From Rhodopirellula sp. (GTDB taxonomy: Bacteria > Planctomycetota > Planctomycetia > Pirellulales > Thermoguttaceae), in NCBI GenBank assembly GCA_012728855.1, contig JAAYEH010000455.1, positions 1 to 64,000 of the forward strand: a stretch of 64,000 nucleotides of DNA, written 5' to 3'. This document shows, piece after piece, positions 16,338-24,658 of the stretch. Each line of letters starts with the position of its first letter. Position 1 is the stretch's first letter. Made by a program: the position numbers and the translations under genes. The notes beneath the pieces were generated by a model. That model worked only from the letters and a program-made list of their open reading frames with translations. It was not told the DNA's origin and searched no databases.

Positions 16338-17735
16338 ATGACTCAACCGCGAAATCGCTTTGCCCGACGCAATCTGATCGCAGCCGCCGCCGGCGCGGCT
16401 GGCTGGCTTCTGGGCCGACGATTTGTCTGGGGTTCCACGCAAGCGGAAACGCCCGCCGATCCGCAGGCCATCCCCTGGTCGCGGAGCGTGCCGGTTCGCT
16501 ACCAGGCCGACGTCGCCGTGATTGGCGGCGGGATTGCCGGTGTCGCGGCCGCCTGTGCCGCGGCGCGGAGCGGCGCCCAAGTGGTTCTCGTCGAACGGTT
16601 CGCGGTGACCGGCGGCGATTTGACTGCCGGCGGAGTGGCGAATTTCTGCGGCGAGACCACCGGTCAAGGGGAAGTGTTCGATGAAATCGTTGCCGATCTG
16701 GAGCGTTTCGGCGCCATCGCTCCGTACCAACACCCGTATCCCAAACAATCGACGCGGGTGTTCGATCACCATATTCTGGCCACCGTCCTCCAGGAGATTC
16801 TTCTTCGCCGCGGCGTGAAATTGCTGCTGCACACACCGCTGGCCGATGTCGTTCGGAGCGACGACGGGCGACTCACCGCCGGCATTCTGTGCGGCAAATC
16901 GGGACCGGAGGCGATGGAGGCGCGGCAGTTCATCGACGCCAGCGGCGAGGCCGACGTTGTCCGCCGAGCCGGATTTCCCGTCATGAAAGGCCGACCGCAG
17001 GACGGACTGCAACTGCCGATGTCGATGATGTTCTTCGTCCGGCACGTCGACGAGCAACACGCTCAAGCCCAATTGCCCGAGGGCTGGTTCGAGCCGGTCC
17101 GGGCCAAAGAGGATCTGCCGATGACCAGTGTCTGGCCGAACGGACCGGGCAGCAGCGCCCTGAAGGTCAAGATTCCCGGCTTCGATTCCACGGATACCGA
17201 GTCGTTCACCGCCGCCGAGATTCGAGCCCGCCGCCGCGTCTGGGAAGTGCTCGACTACTATCAGCAGGTCGAGAAGAAACCGTGGCGCTACGACGGATGC
17301 TCACCGCAGATCGGCATTCGCGAAGGCGCGCGGGCGGTGGGCCGCTACGTGCTCTCGGTCGATGACCTCCGCGCCGGCCGCACGTTCGACGACGCCGTCG
17401 CCCGCGGAGTCTTTTATCTCGACGGGCACAAGCCCGACGACGACAAGCGGACCTACATCCTTTCCAAGGATCAACTCCACGTGCCTCCGTACCAGATTCC
17501 CTTGCGGAGCCTGATCGTCCGCGACGCCAAGAACCTGCTGGTCGCGGGCAGATGTTTTTCCGCCGATCAACTGGCCCTGTCCTCCGCGCGGGTGAGCACG
17601 ACGTGCGCGATGATGGGCCAGGCCGCGGGGATCGCCGCGGCCATGAGCGTCGAGGAGGGTTGCGATCCTTTCGATCTCGACCCGCGCGACGTTCGCCGCG
17701 TGGTCGAAGAGCGGGGCGCCCGGCTGGAGAATTGA
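16338..17735 (+). CDS. Tat-exported FAD-dependent oxidoreductase
   Basis: This is 465 residues in the FAD_oxidored (PF12831-like) family. The start was chosen for GGAGG 9 nt upstream; an ATG at 16329 is too close to it. A Tat-like signal (NRFARRNLIAAAAGAAGWLLG) precedes the Rossmann motif VAVIGGGIAGVAAACAAARSG near residue 57. VERFAVTGGDLTAGG is the family's second flavin-contact region, and the C-terminal FAD motif is NLLVAGRCFSADQLALSS. Planctomycetes carry many paralogues; the substrate cannot be assigned. The open frame extends far upstream, but that part is antisense to the neighbouring isomerase gene and is not coding. Confidence 0.9.
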   Translation: MTQPRNRFARRNLIAAAAGAAGWLLGRRFVWGSTQAETPADPQAIPWSRSVPVRYQADVAVIGGGIAGVAAACAAARSGAQVVLVERFAVTGGDLTAGGVANFCGETTGQGEVFDEIVADLERFGAIAPYQHPYPKQSTRVFDHHILATVLQEILLRRGVKLLLHTPLADVVRSDDGRLTAGILCGKSGPEAMEARQFIDASGEADVVRRAGFPVMKGRPQDGLQLPMSMMFFVRHVDEQHAQAQLPEGWFEPVRAKEDLPMTSVWPNGPGSSALKVKIPGFDSTDTESFTAAEIRARRRVWEVLDYYQQVEKKPWRYDGCSPQIGIREGARAVGRYVLSVDDLRAGRTFDDAVARGVFYLDGHKPDDDKRTYILSKDQLHVPPYQIPLRSLIVRDAKNLLVAGRCFSADQLALSSARVSTTCAMMGQAAGIAAAMSVEEGCDPFDLDPRDVRRVVEERGARLEN

Positions 17736-17804
17736 GCCTCGGCCGCAGAAGAACCTTGGAGTGCGCACGACTTGCGATACGCGTCTCCAGCACACAACAT
17801 TCGG

Positions 17805-17867
17805 GAGCCAGTCCCCGTTTCCGGATAGCCACTAAGAGCCTATCCCAAAACCGCCGGGGACTGGCTC
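17805..17867. repeat. Palindromic repeat, family A-prime, copy 5
   Basis: Perfect 13 bp arms GAGCCAGTCCCCG (17805-17817) and the complement (17855-17867). It is interlocked with the element at 17835-17934. Confidence 0.85.
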
Positions 17868-17934
17868 ATTTTGCGGAGTCTTCGGAGCAAAATGTGCCTG
17901 TCCCCCTCTCCGCCAAGGTTTTGGGATAGGCTCT
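17835..17934. repeat. Palindromic repeat AGAGCCTATCCCAAAACC, interlocked with copy 5
   Basis: Perfect 18 bp arms lie at 17835-17852 and 17917-17934. The left arm sits inside the loop of copy 5, and the right arm of copy 5 sits inside this loop. The two hairpins are therefore mutually exclusive or pseudoknotted. A further GTGCCTGTCCCC half-element lies at about 17894-17905. These repeats fill the gap between the oxidoreductase and the toxin gene. Confidence 0.85.
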
Positions 17935-17973
17935 AAGTCACGCGCACCCCAAAGTTGCACCCAGGGATCCGCT

Positions 17974-18300
17974 CTAGCCGTGCAAGTCCCCAGGTGCAAG
18001 ATCGCGTTGCGCCAGGTGGCGAATGGCATAAACGACTACCCGCGTGGGACGTACGGCAAACACGATGCGGTGCGTCCGACGCTTTCCGCTCCCGTAATTG
18101 AGCTGACGGAGATCGATGGGAAAGCGGTGGTTCTCTCGCGCAAACGGACAGCGGTCGGGGGCTTCCTCAAGGGAGTAGAGCGATTGAAGAATGCCTTCAA
18201 ACCATCGGTCGGCAGCCTCCGGCGAGCGGCAGGCGTACCACTCATAGAAAGAATGGAGGTTCCTTTCAGCCCGCTCGGTCAACACGACCTCGTATCTCAT
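17974..18300 (-). CDS. ParE/RelE-superfamily toxin
   Basis: This is 108 residues. It begins MRYEVVLTERAERNLHSFYEWY and has the typical small ParE/RelE layout: an N-terminal strand, a helical hairpin (RSPEAADRWFEGILQSLYSLEEAPDRCPFA), and C-terminal strands with THRIVFAVRPTRVVVYAIRHLAQRD. The gene overlaps its partner by 4 bp on the same strand, with the antitoxin first, which is the usual type II arrangement. The target (gyrase for ParE or ribosomal mRNA for RelE) cannot be settled by eye. Confidence 0.87.
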   Translation of the reverse strand: MRYEVVLTERAERNLHSFYEWYACRSPEAADRWFEGILQSLYSLEEAPDRCPFARENHRFPIDLRQLNYGSGKRRTHRIVFAVRPTRVVVYAIRHLAQRDLAPGDLHG

Positions 18301-18533
18301 CGCTTCGCCGAAATGCCGAATTTCTCTCTCATGGCCTGCTCGACCTCGGCAATTGGCGTCACGCGGCCGGCCCGCTCGTCCTCAATACCGGCTGCGATGG
18401 CCGCGATGTCCGCATTTTGCAATTCCAGCGCGTCCATTGCTTCCCGCAAAACTTCGTCTCGGCTCCGGTAAGCGCCTGTCGCGATTTGTGCCTCGACGCG
18501 TTGCTGGATATCTTGCGAGAGTTCGTATGACAC
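18297..18533 (-). CDS. ParD-like antitoxin
   Basis: This is 78 residues starting at GTG, with AAAGG about 9 nt upstream. MSYELSQDIQQRVEAQIATGAYRSRDEVLREAMDAL is a ribbon-helix-helix-type N-terminus with the ParD-like GxYxSxxEVxREA motif. The flexible C-terminus (VEQAMREKFGISAKR) would wrap the toxin. It probably represses its own promoter; I found no clear operator upstream. Confidence 0.85.
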   Translation of the reverse strand: MSYELSQDIQQRVEAQIATGAYRSRDEVLREAMDALELQNADIAAIAAGIEDERAGRVTPIAEVEQAMREKFGISAKR

Positions 18534-18665
18534 GGCAGTCGCCTTTCACACAGATCCGCTGGCTTATTTACCTTTTCAGGATAGGACTCAGCCCGCTCCG
18601 GGTCAAGTCCGCGTCGGACCAGGATGGGACGGCTGGCGAGATTGGCCGGCCGTGTATGCACACGC

Positions 18666-20723
18666 TCACGGCGTGCGATATGCGTCTTCAACCAATCCGA
18701 TCTCGTCGAAGGGAATCTTCCGGAATCCAGCAACTTTCGTGTAAACCGGCGAGTCGGGCTGGAGCTGGAAGTTCATCTTCCCGGCATCGACGAATGACGG
18801 ATCTTCATCGATAAGGTTGTCCTCGAACGTGACATACTGCCTCGCCGCCTTCTGCACACCGTCCCATTTGCCTCCGAAGGAGACATTGCGGGCGACGAGG
18901 TTCCCCTTCGGCGCCGCCGGATCGTCGTCGAGAATATCGACCAGTCGCGGATAGCGATTGCGCCAGAGCGGATCCAGGTAGGGCATGGCCTTCAGCCGCT
19001 GGGTCATCGTGGTGGCAACGCTGCCGGCCGCCCAACCCTGAGCGCGGGCGTCGATGTGCAGGGCGGGCTTGCAATCGACGAAAACGTTATTCTCGACGAC
19101 GTTGTCGCGGCCGCCGCCGATGAAGGCCGCCCGCGTGACGTCGTAGAAGACGTTTTCGGAAATCGTCGTGCCGCAGAACATGTCGTCGAGGTAGACGCCC
19201 ACGCAGCCGCGGTTCTCGAAACCGGTGACGTGGTGCATGAAATTGCGCCGGATGACGGTGCCGCGCATCGTCCAGTCGCGGCCGGCGTAGATCGCGCCCG
19301 CGTCGTTCGATTCGAAGCAGACGTGATGGATCTCGTTCAACTCGATCAGGTGGTCGTTGCCGCCGAAGGAGACGGCCATGTGCGGCGCGTCGTGGATCAA
19401 GTTGTGGGCGACCCGGATGCCGACGCCGTTGATCGCGACCGCCGGCTGGTACATGCGGTCCCAAAGGCCGTAGTCGTGGATGTGATTGTTGACGGCGTAG
19501 TGGCCGGCGGGCGTCAGCGACTTTCGGTCGCCGCCGGAGAGCGACACGCCGCCGCCCCCCAGCCGGTAGATGTCGCACGACTGGACGCCGCTTTGGCGGC
19601 CCCCGGAGAGCCGCACCGCCCAGCCGCCGAGGTTTCGCAGCGTGCAGCCCGCGATTTCGACCTGCTCGCCTTCGGAGATGGTCAACGCCGTACCGCGGGC
19701 GGCCTCGAAGGTGATGCCGCGGATGGTGACGTGCGAGGCGTTTTTCAAGGTGACCAGTCCGCTGGCCACGGACAAGGTTGGCTGACCTTCATCAATCGGT
19801 CCGGGCGGCCAGAAATAGAGGACGCCTGCTTCCCGATCCAGATACCATTCGCCCGGCGAGTCGATTTCCGAGAGGAGGTTGAAGGCATAGAACCACTGCC
19901 CCTTGCGGTAGCCGTAGCTATGATAGGGCGGTTGGACCGACAGAATCCGCTGCTTGGTGTCGATCGATTCGATCTTGTGACGCTGATCGGACCAGTCCCA
20001 GAACCAATAGCCGTGGACCCAACCGTCGTTCTCTCCGATCCAGCGGCTGGGCCTGTCGCCCTCGTACATGAACTTGCCGTGCCGATCTCCCTTGGTTCCG
20101 CGAACGTCGACCGGATTGCCGCCGACCAAGTCGACGATCTTGACGAACCCATCGTTGGGCCAGCGCGCCACGGTCATCGGCTTGCCGGCGTAGTACAGCT
20201 CCGCACGGTTGCCCGTGACATCGCCGAGATCCTGGATCCCCAGGGCGCGGAGGTCGGCTTGAAGGATCTTGCCGCGAGCCGGCGCCTCCAGTCGTTCAAG
20301 CACGGCCGGGTCGCTTACCGGCTTGAAACCGGTGATCCGCTTGCCGCCGGAGATCACGACCTGTTCCCCTTCGGCGCCACGGTAGATGATCGGCGACGAC
20401 TCCGTGCCCGAGTCGTCCGCCGTCAACTCCAACGGCCCGCTTCGCTCGTAGCACCCACCGCGCAATGTCACCACGACACCCCCTTCGGGCAGGCCCTGTT
20501 TCTTCAACGCACGAACGGCATCGCGGGCGCGCTCGAGCGTGGCCAGCGGACCGTCGGTCTTGGCGGCGTTAGGCTCGGGCAGCGTGCCGGACCAGTTGTC
20601 GTTGCCCGCGGTGGAGACATAGAGCGCGTGTGGCGCGGCGTCGACGACATTCGCCGACATTGCCAGCAGGGCAAGCAGGAAGATATTGGGCAGAGTGAAT
20701 AGGGGCTTGTGTGGTTTGATCAT
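18666..20723 (-). CDS. Secreted right-handed parallel beta-helix protein
   Basis: This is 685 residues with a signal peptide (IFLLALLAMSANVVDA) and an AGGAG site 7 nt before the ATG. The mature protein opens with LYVSTAGNDNWSGTLPE, the typical start of planctomycete polysaccharide-lyase-like beta-helix proteins. Stacked helix rungs then follow between about residues 320 and 560 (NASHVTIRGITFEAARGTALTIS, VEIAGCTLRNLGGWAVRLSGG, HIHDYGLWDRM, NEIHHVCFESNDAGAIYAG, ENVFYDVTRAAFIGGG). Such proteins often act on or bind polysaccharides outside the cell. No specific enzymatic class is assigned. Confidence 0.88.
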   Translation of the reverse strand: MIKPHKPLFTLPNIFLLALLAMSANVVDAAPHALYVSTAGNDNWSGTLPEPNAAKTDGPLATLERARDAVRALKKQGLPEGGVVVTLRGGCYERSGPLELTADDSGTESSPIIYRGAEGEQVVISGGKRITGFKPVSDPAVLERLEAPARGKILQADLRALGIQDLGDVTGNRAELYYAGKPMTVARWPNDGFVKIVDLVGGNPVDVRGTKGDRHGKFMYEGDRPSRWIGENDGWVHGYWFWDWSDQRHKIESIDTKQRILSVQPPYHSYGYRKGQWFYAFNLLSEIDSPGEWYLDREAGVLYFWPPGPIDEGQPTLSVASGLVTLKNASHVTIRGITFEAARGTALTISEGEQVEIAGCTLRNLGGWAVRLSGGRQSGVQSCDIYRLGGGGVSLSGGDRKSLTPAGHYAVNNHIHDYGLWDRMYQPAVAINGVGIRVAHNLIHDAPHMAVSFGGNDHLIELNEIHHVCFESNDAGAIYAGRDWTMRGTVIRRNFMHHVTGFENRGCVGVYLDDMFCGTTISENVFYDVTRAAFIGGGRDNVVENNVFVDCKPALHIDARAQGWAAGSVATTMTQRLKAMPYLDPLWRNRYPRLVDILDDDPAAPKGNLVARNVSFGGKWDGVQKAARQYVTFEDNLIDEDPSFVDAGKMNFQLQPDSPVYTKVAGFRKIPFDEIGLVEDAYRTP

Positions 20724-20778
20724 GACAATTCTCCTGGTGACTTAAAATCGGTGAACGAATCGGAGTCGCAACCGCAAA

Positions 20779-20869
20779 GGGGTCGGGAGTCTTTTTCCGT
20801 ATCGGCCCCACCGCCGCTCGGCAAGTCCAGCACGGTCGGCGGCCGAGACGGAAAAAGACTCCCGACCCC
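20779..20869. repeat. Palindromic repeat, family A, copy 6
   Basis: Arms of 29 bp (20779-20807 and 20841-20869) with one mismatch. The loop resembles that of copies 4 and 7 (shared TCCAGC and GGTCGGC stretches). It fills the gap between the rarA stop and the beta-helix gene. Confidence 0.9.
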
Positions 20870-20883
20870 TTGTGCCACGTGTT

Positions 20884-22227
20884 TCATTCCTCCAAGGTTT
20901 GATGCGACGGCTTTGCTTCCCTCAGCCTGGCGCGGATTTCCTCCAGTCGTCGGGCGAGGTCGGCCTCGAATCCGCGCTGGACGGGGCGATAATACTCCCG
21001 CTCGACGCCGAGGTAATCTTGCGCGGCGATGCCGTCCGGATGATCGTGGGCATACTGATAATCTTCTCCGTGGCCAAGTCGCTTGGCGCCGGCGTAATGC
21101 CGATCGCGAAGATGTACGGGGACGGGCAGGAGGCGGCCTTCGCGGACATCCCGCCGCGCCTCGCCGATGCCGACCGTCGCCGCGTTGGACTTCGGCGCGC
21201 AGGCCAAGTAGGTCACGGCCTGGGCGAGCGTCAACTGGCATTCCGGCAGTCCGACCAGCTCGCAGGCATGCGCCGCGGCCACGGCCAGCGGCAGCGCGGC
21301 CGGGTCGGCGTTGCCGACGTCCTCGCTGGCCAGGATCACGATGCGGCGGGCGAGAAAACGGACGTCTTCGCCGGCTTCGAGCATCCGCGCCAGCCAATAG
21401 AGAGCGGCGTCCGGATCGCTGCCGCGAACGCTCTTGATCAGCGCGCTGATCGAGTCGTAGTGGGAATCGCCCGACCGGTCGTATTCGAGGGCCTTACGTT
21501 GCACCGACTCCGCGGCAAGCTGGCGGGTGAATTCGATCGGCGACTCACCGCTTGAAAGCACTCCAATCTCCAGCGCCGAAAGAGCCCGCCGGGCATCGCC
21601 GTCGCTCACCTCGGCGAGGTACTCCAACGCATCGTCGCCAATGCGGACGTCGTAGTTGCCCAATCCGCGGTCCTTGTCGGCCAGCGCGCGGCGGAGCAGG
21701 AGCTTGACTTCCTCGCTGGAAAGCGGCTGGAACTGGAAGACGCGGCTGCGGCTGACCAACGCGCTGTTGATCGTGAAGAAGGGGTTTTCCGTCGTCGCTC
21801 CCACGAGAACGACGATCCCCTCTTCGACGTCCGGCAGCAGCACGTCCTGCTGCGCTTTATTAAAGCGATGGATCTCGTCGATGAAAAGCAGCGTCTTCTG
21901 TCCGCTGGTCGAGAGGCGGTCGCGCGCTTCGTTGAGCACCTCGCGCAGATCTTTCACGCCGCTGGTCACGGCACTGAGCTGCCGAAACGTGCTGCGACTC
22001 TCGGAAGCCAGCAGCCGGGCCAGGGTCGTCTTGCCCGAGCCGGGAGGGCCGTAAAAGACTACCGATCCAAGCCGGTCGGCCTGGAGCAGGCGTCGCAGCA
22101 GCTTGCCTTCACCGAGGAAGTGCTGCTGGCCGGCGAATTCCGCCAGCGTGCGGGGCCGCATGCGGGCGGCCAGCGGCTGCGCCTGGCGGCGATTGATCTG
22201 CTCACTGGCTTCGAAAAGCGAAGTCAT
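20884..22227 (-). CDS. rarA: Replication-associated recombination protein A (RarA/MgsA AAA+ ATPase)
   Basis: This is 447 residues. It is a clamp-loader-like AAA+ ATPase that acts at stalled replication forks. It starts MTSLFEASEQINRRQAQPLAARMRPRTL, with the family motif ARMRPRTLAEFAGQQHFLG. Walker A is GPPGSGKTTLARLLA, Walker B is TLLFIDEIHRFNKAQQD, and sensor 1 is LVGATTENPFF. The C-terminal tetramerisation domain includes YDSISALIKSVRGSDPDAALYWLARML and RIVILASEDVGNADP. It lies 7 bp downstream of the endonuclease III-like gene, so a two-gene DNA repair operon is likely. Confidence 0.96.
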   Translation of the reverse strand: MTSLFEASEQINRRQAQPLAARMRPRTLAEFAGQQHFLGEGKLLRRLLQADRLGSVVFYGPPGSGKTTLARLLASESRSTFRQLSAVTSGVKDLREVLNEARDRLSTSGQKTLLFIDEIHRFNKAQQDVLLPDVEEGIVVLVGATTENPFFTINSALVSRSRVFQFQPLSSEEVKLLLRRALADKDRGLGNYDVRIGDDALEYLAEVSDGDARRALSALEIGVLSSGESPIEFTRQLAAESVQRKALEYDRSGDSHYDSISALIKSVRGSDPDAALYWLARMLEAGEDVRFLARRIVILASEDVGNADPAALPLAVAAAHACELVGLPECQLTLAQAVTYLACAPKSNAATVGIGEARRDVREGRLLPVPVHLRDRHYAGAKRLGHGEDYQYAHDHPDGIAAQDYLGVEREYYRPVQRGFEADLARRLEEIRARLREAKPSHQTLEE

Positions 22228-22234
22228 GTCGTCT

Positions 22235-22903
22235 TTAGAACTCCGGCTGCCTTGGTCCGCCGTCCGGCAGCAGCTCGGCCAGCGGACACCCGTCGCAGTT
22301 GGGCGTTTTCCGGCAATGGAGATGTCCGACGCGGACGAGCAGCGCGTGGTATTCGTTGTACTGGTGCGGATCTCTGGGAAGTCCGCTCTCGAAGTATTCC
22401 TTGATCTCGTGGTAGCCGGCGTCGAAATCGATCCATCCGTGGCGGGCGAAAACCCGCTGCGTGTAGGTATCGACCACGAATGTCGGCATGCCGGCGGCGT
22501 ACAAGAGGATCGAATCGGCCGTTTCCGGACCGACGCCATTGACGCTGAGCAGTTCTTCCCGCAGCGTGTCGAGGTCCGATTGGAACATTGTTTCCAGCGA
22601 ACTATCGTAGCGTTCGGCTACCATCTTCAGCAGGTTGTGCAGGCGGCGGGCCTTGATGCGGTAGTAGCCGGCTGGGCGGATCAACTCGGCAAGTTCCTCG
22701 ACGGGAAGCTGGTACAACGCCCGCGGGCAGAGCAGATCGCGATCCCGCAGATTGGCGATGGCCCGCTCGACGTTCTTCCAGGCGGTGTTCTGGACGAGCA
22801 CCGCGCCGACCATCACCTCGAAAGGCGTTTTGCCGGGCCACCAATGCTGGTGCCCATAGGCGAGAAACAGCCGCTGGTAGACTTGATCGAGGGTTGCCGT
22901 CAT
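22235..22903 (-). CDS. Endonuclease III-superfamily DNA glycosylase (MagIII/COG2231-like)
   Basis: This is 222 residues, starting MTATLDQVYQRLFLAYGHQHWW. The HhH-GPD core is clear: FEVMVGAVLVQNTAWKNVERAI, the hairpin LLSVNGVGPETADSILLY, and the catalytic Asp in FVVDTYTQRVF. The lysine of bifunctional Nth (GVGxKTA) is Glu here (GVGPETA), so a monofunctional glycosylase is likely. The iron-sulfur loop HCRKTPNCDGCPLAELL keeps three cysteines, and the fourth position is Leu. Loss of the cluster is known in Helicobacter MagIII, a 3-methyladenine glycosylase of similar length, but that activity is inference here. An upstream extension of the frame to 22981 is unlikely to be used. Confidence 0.88.
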   Translation of the reverse strand: MTATLDQVYQRLFLAYGHQHWWPGKTPFEVMVGAVLVQNTAWKNVERAIANLRDRDLLCPRALYQLPVEELAELIRPAGYYRIKARRLHNLLKMVAERYDSSLETMFQSDLDTLREELLSVNGVGPETADSILLYAAGMPTFVVDTYTQRVFARHGWIDFDAGYHEIKEYFESGLPRDPHQYNEYHALLVRVGHLHCRKTPNCDGCPLAELLPDGGPRQPEF

Positions 22904-23002
22904 CCGTGTCCGTGCGATAAGCTGGCGGGGAAAGGCTTTTCGTTCATTGTAGCCGGATTCGTCGCCGTCCCCAACCACCACCCGCCAGAAACGGATTTCC
23001 GC

Positions 23003-23779
23003 GTGACCGAAGTGTCCTCGCCGAGCGGCCGAACCGACGGCTTCATCTCCGATTATTGGACCGAATCGCGGCGACCGCTGATCAGCCTGATTTTCATTTC
23101 ACCGTTGTTGGTGGTTTACGAGATCGGCATCTTGGCCTTGGGACCGGCCGCGGTTCGCAACGGCGCCGACGTCTGGCTACGGCAACTGTTGGAGCTGATG
23201 GATTTCGGCCAGTATTTCTTGCTGCCGGCGCTGACGGTCTGCATTTTGCTGGCTTGGCACCATGCGACGCGGGAGCCCTGGCGGATCCGCGGCGAAGTGC
23301 TTTCGGGGATGGCGGTGGAGAGTGTGCTGCTGGCGATTTGCCTGCGGCTGATTTTGCAGCTTCAAGGCGGCTTGTTCGATATCGTCATCGCGACGGTCGC
23401 TCCGCTAGCAAAGTCCGTGCCGTTGAGTATCTCGCAAACGCTCGGTGGGCTGGTCGGCTTTCTTGGCGCGGGGGTGTATGAAGAATTGTTGTTTCGTCTC
23501 ATTCTGCTCTCGGCACTGGCTTGGGGAATGTGGCGATCGGGGTTGACGTGGGGCTGGAGCCGGGTCATTGCCGTCGTCTTGACGAGCTTGATTTTCGCTG
23601 TGGCACACTACATCGGTGCTTACGGCGATCCGGTCGACTTGTTCGCCGCCGCATTCTGGTTCGGCTTTCTGTTTCGATTCCTGGCGGGAGTTTTTTTCAG
23701 TATCCTGTTTGTTTACCGCGGGTTCGGTATTGCGGCGGGCACCCACGGCGCCTATGACATTCTGGTCGGGCTGTTTTAG
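23003..23779 (+). CDS. CPBP-family intramembrane metalloprotease
   Basis: This is 258 residues from a GTG; a GTG at 23012 is an alternative. Several membrane helices are visible, such as PLISLIFISPLLVVYEIGILAL, YFLLPALTVCILLAWH and VIAVVLTSLIFAVAHYIGAYG. The CAAX-protease/bacteriocin-processing motifs are present: EELLFRLILLSAL (EExxxR), FAVAHYI (FxxxH) and a C-terminal GTHGAYDI. Known family members cleave prenylated or small membrane proteins; the substrate here is unknown. It is divergent from the glycosylase gene. The long frame upstream of 23003 is antisense to rarA and the glycosylase. Confidence 0.87.
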   Translation: MTEVSSPSGRTDGFISDYWTESRRPLISLIFISPLLVVYEIGILALGPAAVRNGADVWLRQLLELMDFGQYFLLPALTVCILLAWHHATREPWRIRGEVLSGMAVESVLLAICLRLILQLQGGLFDIVIATVAPLAKSVPLSISQTLGGLVGFLGAGVYEELLFRLILLSALAWGMWRSGLTWGWSRVIAVVLTSLIFAVAHYIGAYGDPVDLFAAAFWFGFLFRFLAGVFFSILFVYRGFGIAAGTHGAYDILVGLF

Positions 23780-23799
23780 CCGCTTTTTCAGGAAAGCAT

Positions 23800-23832
23800 G
23801 TCGGGCTTTCCAGCGTGCGTCAGGCTGGAAAG
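23800..23832. repeat. Hairpin repeat, family D (GCTGGAAAGCCCGAC)
   Basis: GTCGGGCTTTCCAGC at 23800-23814 is followed by GCTGGAAAG, giving a 9 bp stem. The same 15 bp word occurs in the opposite orientation at 25635-25649. It stands just after the CPBP gene and may serve as a terminator. Confidence 0.55.
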
Positions 23833-23860
23833 GGTGGCGTACAGCGCGCATGGCGGATGC

Positions 23861-23890
23861 TTGACAAACGGGGAACAAGAAGCCTACGAT
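23861..23890 (+). promoter_or_regulatory. Candidate promoter P1 upstream of the DUF2617-like gene
   Basis: TTGACA and TACGAT are separated by 18 bp. A GC-rich hairpin follows (GCGGCGCG at 23917-23924 pairs with CGCGCCGC at 23937-23944). The rest of the 330 bp gap 23780-24109 shows no protein gene. Confidence 0.4.
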
Positions 23891-24012
23891 CCCTTGCACA
23901 CGGCCCGGTGACTTCCGCGGCGCGGCTGCTAGCACTCGCGCCGCCCTAAGCTGTATCGCCGCGTCTGTCAAGTCCCAATGTCCATGCATTTCGGGGCCGC
24001 ATAAACCGCCCT

Positions 24013-24041
24013 TTGTGCTTTTGGAACTCGGTGTTTATAAT
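24013..24041 (+). promoter_or_regulatory. Candidate promoter P2 upstream of the DUF2617-like gene
   Basis: TTGTGC, 17 bp, then a perfect TATAAT. The predicted start of transcription near 24048 leaves a ~60 nt leader before the GTG at 24110. Confidence 0.45.
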
Positions 24042-24109
24042 GAGCGGAGTCGTTGCTAATTCACCAGCCCATTCGGGTGTTGTTCGATAGAGATGAGGGG
24101 AACATTCTC

Positions 24110-24658
24110 GTGCTCACTGTTCGACCGAAGGTTGCGGAGCTGGTTTTCCAACTTTACGGGCGACCCTTGCACCCGGAGCTTTTCGAGGTCTACGGAACCC
24201 GTTCCGTGAAGCGAGGCGATTACGAGGCGAAGATCGACATCACCAGCGCGGGCCACGTGGTCACATGGCGGCGCGACGGGCTCACGCTCACCGAAGTTTG
24301 CACGTCGGCGCATCATCCGCTGCCGGAACGCCGGCGTGTCATGTCCTACCGCTTGAAGGGCGAGCGGACCGACCGCATCGAGTGCCGCGGCGGAGTGTTG
24401 TATGACGTGGCCTTCTCGCTGGAGCCGGTCGACCCGGAGATCTTCTGGACCTTCCAGGCCGAACTGACGGATGACGCTCGCCGCAAAGGCATGTTCCACA
24501 AGTTCGACTCCAGCGGGCGCATGGCGATGGGGGCGCTGAGCTACATTAATGTGGAAACCCGCACCCGCAGCCTGTTGGTTCAGGCCTTTCATACCTTCCC
24601 CGACGACTACGCCATCGTCAAGAGCCAGTCGCTGTTCCAGGTTCCCAAACCGCATTGA
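24110..24658 (+). CDS. DUF2617-like protein of unknown function
   Basis: This is 182 residues from a GTG with GAGGGG 9 nt upstream; the frame is open 19 codons further. The N-terminus VLTVRPKVAELVFQLYGRPL and the neighbouring HPELFEVYG look like DUF2617. No signal peptide or membrane helix is seen. Other distinctive stretches are CTSAHHPLPERRRVMSYRLKGE and FPDDYAIVKSQSLFQ. The last 41 bp overlap the 3' end of the convergent hydrolase gene. The function is unknown. Confidence 0.8.
   Translation: MLTVRPKVAELVFQLYGRPLHPELFEVYGTRSVKRGDYEAKIDITSAGHVVTWRRDGLTLTEVCTSAHHPLPERRRVMSYRLKGERTDRIECRGGVLYDVAFSLEPVDPEIFWTFQAELTDDARRKGMFHKFDSSGRMAMGALSYINVETRTRSLLVQAFHTFPDDYAIVKSQSLFQVPKPH

Noticed and set aside
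17974-18533. Toxin-antitoxin pair as part of a prophage or island
   Set aside because: No integrase, attachment site or phage gene is nearby, and base composition does not shift noticeably by eye.
22103-23002. Upstream extension of the CPBP protease frame
   Set aside because: It lies opposite rarA and the glycosylase gene and shows no family similarity.
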